Shown here: one piece after another, positions 60,345 through 64,000 of the stretch
How positions within the stretch are numbered: position 1 is the first letter of the stretch
Layout of the letters: the number at the start of each line of letters is the position of its first letter
Source: Ziziphus jujuba
Taxonomy: Eukaryota; Streptophyta; Magnoliopsida; Rosales; Rhamnaceae
Length of the DNA: 64,000 nucleotides
Direction of reading: 5' to 3'
Assembly (NCBI RefSeq): GCF_031755915.1
Contig: NC_083380.1
Span: 12,524,001-12,588,000 of the forward strand
Program-made: the position numbers and the translations under genes
Notes under the pieces: generated by a model
The model's database searches: none
What the model was told of the DNA's origin: nothing
The model's input: only the letters and a program-made list of their open reading frames with translations

Positions 60345-61458
60345 TTACTTATAAATTTATAGTTGACTGCACTTTTTGTTCCTAATTAAGAAAGGCCACC
60401 ATATTATTATACACCTTTTGAGAGTTCATTTTTCCTTTCACTCCCTTGATCCAAAGCATCAGAGAACTTCTTTTGGAAAGGGGATATTTAGGAAGACTCA
60501 ATATGATCTGTCATTGGTAACCTAGGACATCATATTGCAAAACATGCTTAAAACTGGGATCTTTAAAAATTTTACTGCCTGATGGCCTGGCTAGAGGTTT
60601 AAGAGTCAGGGTACTTTTTCATTGTTTGTAAGAATGTATGGTGGGACGCATTTCAATTTAATTTTCCAAGACATATGTCCATATCTGCTGTTTAAATTGA
60701 AAAAAGGTGTCTACCTTAATAAATTAAGAGAGATATGTACCAATACAACCAAAAAATAAATCCAAGTTAGTGTCCTGTAAAACCTTGATAGTGATTTGTT
60801 TGTAGGACCTGCAATGACCACTAATGATTGTTGTGGACATTGATTGTCTAGATGTTGCTTTCCAGTGAGTTCAATATTCAATGTACATGCATTTCTTGAA
60901 AAATAGAAAAATAACCCCGGTGAAGCACTCTGGGTTTGATCTGGTGGTTTTTCATTTTACTGCATGAATGCAAAATTGTTTGAGATCTTCTAACAGCTTT
61001 TTTGAACAGTATGGCTAAGATAGAACCTTCTAAGACTTTGTTATCTTCCTATGCCATAGTTGAAGAACATATTTCTGCTGTCACCATTTAGCATCAAGAC
61101 ATGTTAAATTGTTTTTGTGGGTATATGATACAATGAAGAGCATAAAAGAAGCATGTCATGGACGACCTCATGGTTAAATTTGGTTACTATTTGGTGTATT
61201 TGCTTTGGTATGTTAGGATGAATAGACTTTGGTTGTTGGGTTTATATTTATTTGCAGGTTCCACACCCATCTCGAGCAACTTTTGGGGCTACTGGTAGTC
61301 CATCACGCTTTGCTCCCATAGGGCACCAGGGGCATCCTGCAAATTTACCCACATTATCTGTGTCAGGAACAAATTATATTGCATCCTCTCCATCTCCTGC
61401 AGCATCTGGTGGGACTTCTACTTTTAGAGATTCTCGTTTGCCAAGTCCATGGAATTAG
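57984..61458 (+). CDS. Plant protein of unknown function with central coiled coil
   Basis: Four exons (57984-58520, 59418-59531, 59669-59914, 61258-61458), all with GT-AG borders, join in frame to 365 residues. The ATG at 57984 starts a conserved-looking N-terminus, MVAISLYRGNLHRVPDVPRR, followed by WLMPNPQISLKDFRVLLTRR. This resembles uncharacterised plant proteins I recognise only loosely; no enzyme motif is seen. A Ser-rich and Thr-rich part with an (NP)n stretch (residues about 49-75) follows, then an acidic/Gly part. A Lys/Glu-rich coiled coil spans about 180-240 (KRKVEVEEKLEILNGKK). The C-terminus (residues about 300-365) is Ser/Pro/Gly-rich and probably disordered. There is no signal peptide or membrane segment. 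The last intron (59915-61257) is long and holds a (CA)n tract. Function is not assigned. Confidence 0.8.
60306..60341. repeat. (CA)n microsatellite in the last intron
   Basis: About 18 CA units in the third intron of the unknown-function gene. Confidence 0.93.
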
Positions 61459-61841
61459 ATTTATGTTATCTGCAACTTCTATATGATACGGGGTTCGTTT
61501 TTTTTTTTTTTTTTTTTTCCCCAACTACTAGCATGAGTACTGTCTTCTGGTTGAAGATGTTAGGTATACTGAGGTCTCGTAGGTCCATGGCCGGGTAAAG
61601 AGCAAGACCACTGAATGCCTTTGGCTGGGGTTTGGGAAAGAAAGGGCCCGTTGTAAGAATGTTTATGTTAAATATATGATATATATATATATATATATAC
61701 ACGCTATGTTTTTTTTTTTTTTTTTTTTTTGGGGGTACTCTTTTGTTTAATTTTTTAAATTTTAATTTTATTAATGGAAAGGCACTTCATACATAATTAT
61801 AGATTTCAAAATAGGAACAAGTAGTTTCAAACTCATGAGAG
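61459..61841. other. 3' flank of the unknown-function gene
   Basis: T tracts at 61499-61518 and 61710-61729, (TA)n at 61677-61700. No gene is seen. Confidence 0.6.
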
Positions 61842-61909
61842 ATATTGCTTGAACTCTCATTTGAAGACCTAAAGAGCCAAACAAACCCCGCAGCATCAGC
61901 TTGATATAC

Positions 61910-61950
<41 letters not shown>

Positions 61951-63600
61951 CTTTTTCAACGATGAAATGTCTTTGCTTAGCTATACAGACGGTCTGGACT
62001 CTTCCTGCTAGTTACTGTAACTGAGCCTTTGTATAACTTTACAGTCACTGAACCTGTTGTTGTTTCGGTGGTTTTCTCCATGAATGCATCCATGGATTCC
62101 CGAAGAGGGTTGAACCACCTACCTGCATACACGAGCTCTGCATATTTGATGGCCAATGAATCTTTAACTTGCATCATTTCTCTATCCAGAGTTAAGGACT
62201 CCAGCTCGCGTACTGCATTGAACAAGATTGTACCACCAGGAGTATCATACATTTCTCGGCTTTTCATGCCAACCATGTCAACACGGCCAACTCCCATGTC
62301 TTCCACCAATTTGGTTGAGCTCAGAGAGCAGTAAAGCTGGTGACAGCTCCTTCCCGTTGACCGAAACTGGAAGTCCTGAGACAAATTCAATTTCTACATG
62401 CCTGCATGAAAGAAAATAATAATAAAAAAAACGTATGTGATATAGGTAGAGGATTGTAAATATGAATTGACATTAGAAGTTGAATAGCATTTTTAACAAC
62501 TCACTCTGGACCATTTATGTGGTTATATTTACCAGTATGCAACTTTTATTGCAGATCAATACCATCAACAATGTTCAGCATACTAAAACATAATAACCAC
62601 AGAGAACATGTAAACTATGTAGGATGGATGCTAAAGGAAATTGACTACAAAGAACATGTATAACAATAATACCTCGTGGCTTAGATGCCATAAGTTCCCA
62701 TCTCTGCTGTATATAGATTTCTTTGTCACTGGGACAGGAACATTATGCTTCTTAGCATACTCAATAGCTTCTTCTCTGCCGGTTATGTCCCATGCTCTAC
62801 AAGGAGCTACAACGTTCAGTTCGGGATTCAAAGCAAAGAATGGAAGCTCGAAGGGAACGTAGATAAACATTAAAGAGAATGCCTCAGAAGAAATACACAG
62901 AGAGGTTTAATTAAAATAATAAAAAGCTGAAGTTAATTACAACACATGCCTGGTCATTTCCTTTCCCTGTGCATCCATGAGCTACAGCGTCAGCCCGGAC
63001 TTCGTTTGCACATCCACCATGGCCTTTCATCATACATATAAAGTATTTCACATTAACATGGTAAAGTGTTGGGAAAGAGGAATAAACTTAGGACAATTAT
63101 ATATATATATAATATATATTTATATATATTTGTTATAAATACTTTTGCAGCAAGTGTTTTTCCTAGTAGTTATTTCTTTGATAATATTAGCCAATTATTT
63201 TTGTTAAAAAAATAAATAAATAAAAGATACTTTGTTTAAGAAATTGAAACAACAGAATATTTTTCCAATATCTGTATCTTATCATCAACATGTATTAGTC
63301 ATAGCTCTATTAGCCTATCACCTTAGCAATAACAAGGTGTGCAATCGAGGTCCCCAACAAGTATGTCCTCTCATAAATTGCACCAGCTCTTAAACAAGGG
63401 AATATAAAGTCTTTCACTACTAATTGACATTCTCCGCCTTCTTTTTCAAACTTTCCAACTCAAAATATCATTGCCATCTATCTGGAAAACCAACACTCCA
63501 AATATCAAATCAGAGATTTTACTTAATAACATACTTGGCCAACATCAGCAGTAAGCAAACAACCTCACAACCGTACTTCTCCCCGAAAAGGAGAAACAAT
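61842..63600 (-). pseudogene. Argininosuccinate synthase pseudogene, non-processed
   Basis: Argininosuccinate synthase makes argininosuccinate from citrulline, Asp and ATP in the plastid. Exon-like pieces on the minus strand keep the family's order: YGCEVVC...TADVGQ (63535-63597), [10 protein letters not shown] then CQLVVKDF and [19 protein letters not shown] (63322-63475), ADAVAHGCTGKGNDQ (62951-63030), [13 protein letters not shown]...[17 protein letters not shown] (62674-62868), VEIEFVSGLPVSVNGKELSP and TPGGTILFNAVRELESLTLD (61980-62409), and a last YQADAAGF piece (61880-61915). The exon that should encode the GDILEDPA-type region after LSHE is missing. Breaks: a lost base before the ADAVAHG piece, an extra base in GRHG, a 24 nt deletion after VKD, and an early stop. 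Non-coding DNA remains between pieces, so it arose by gene duplication, not retrocopying. The N-terminal ATP-binding exon is largely absent. Confidence 0.88.
61913..61946. repeat. (TA)n expansion inside the last pseudo-exon
   Basis: About 14-16 TA units interrupt the former coding text between the SSFEG-equivalent region and YQADAAGF of the argininosuccinate synthase pseudogene. Confidence 0.85.
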
Positions 63601-63694
63601 TTATAGCAAAATTACAATGGGAAAGTAGACAAATCTAAAAGTAAAACTAAGAAAATTTATGCTTACATAATAAAACTATCCTTTGTTTTCTTCA

Positions 63695-64000
63695 AGGTAT
63701 CAGAGCAGTCAAATTCCGCAAGGATTTCTTCTGTCATGGATGCTCAGAATGAAACCTCTTCTCAAAACAGAATCCCTCCAAAAACATCTGCAATAGAACA
63801 AGTTCTCACCATTCAAGCCTTCCATCAGTGTTCTAGTTTAGTTTCTATGAAACTAAACAATTCCAATTTCCTTCTCTGGCGTTAACAAACACTCCCGCTG
63901 GTTCGGAGTCTTGGAATCTCACATCACCTCACCAGTCCTGAGCCACCGTGTGAATTTTTGTTGGATGAAAAATAGGTTCTGGTGTTTAACCCAAATCACA
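63695..64000 (+). mobile_element. 5' start of a copia element, edge-truncated
   Basis: AGGTATCAGAGCA at 63695-63707 resembles the tRNA-Met primer-binding site found after plant copia 5' LTRs. Thirty bases later an ATG (63736) opens a gag-like frame (MDAQNETSSQNR..., then VSMKLNNSNFLLW, typical of copia gag N-termini). An in-frame TAA follows after FLLWR and another stop after LLDEK, so the copy is broken. The LTR end would be TTCTTCA just before; its start could not be placed. The element runs off the window. Confidence 0.7.

Noticed and set aside
1..64000. tRNA, rRNA, CRISPR or riboswitch features
   Set aside because: None could be recognised by reading; direct repeats found are microsatellites, LTRs or small tandem duplications, not spaced arrays.

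Overview
The window is nuclear DNA from a flowering plant, almost certainly a woody eudicot; a rosid is likely, but the species cannot be fixed from sequence alone. The grounds are AT-rich intergenic DNA full of poly-A/T tracts and TA/GA/GT microsatellites, short genes with GT-AG introns, Ty1/copia and Ty3/gypsy LTR retrotransposons, and plant-only gene families (R2R3-MYB, AGP hydroxyproline galactosyltransferase, plant BCS1-like AAA-ATPases).

Layout. 1-3.5 kb (+): 3' part of a DDT-domain chromatin-remodelling subunit gene (DDR4-like). 5.0-34.6 kb (-): a tandem array of intronless BCS1/ASD-type AAA-ATPase genes. Three are intact (A 5008-6612, C 12259-13854, H 33030-34553). Two are recognisable pseudogenes (B 7746-9817, G 27318-28694). 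At least five more are fragments (11.0, 16.4, 25.0, 26.1 and 26.7 kb). Intergenic DNA between copies is also duplicated, so the array grew by segmental duplication. It is invaded by a solo copia-type LTR in the 3' end of B, a 7.35 kb copia element (17281-24629, target-site duplication GATAA) that carries a nested 2.84 kb gypsy-type solo LTR (18913-21752, duplication TCTAT), and MITE-like elements. The copia element itself landed in an RNase H-domain gene fragment.

37.8-40.6 kb (+): a seven-exon TFIIB-like general transcription factor with a diverged B-reader/linker. 42.3-45.7 kb (-): a seven-exon hydroxyproline O-galactosyltransferase (galectin plus GT31 domains). 45.9-55.0 kb: a gene-poor AT-rich stretch. 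55.0-57.1 kb (+): an R2R3-MYB of the MYB35/TDF1 type, known from tapetum and pollen development. 58.0-61.5 kb (+): a four-exon plant protein of unknown function with a coiled coil. 61.8-63.6 kb (-): a decayed, intron-bearing argininosuccinate synthase pseudogene, followed at the right edge by the 5' end of another copia element.

The single-copy genes look like unrelated housekeeping or developmental genes; no operon-like logic joins them. The distinctive feature is the AAA-ATPase array, a birth-and-death cluster whose turnover can be read from shared intergenic blocks and nested, TSD-bounded insertions. Exon joins are inferred from GT-AG sites and family similarity recalled from general knowledge; no database search was run.
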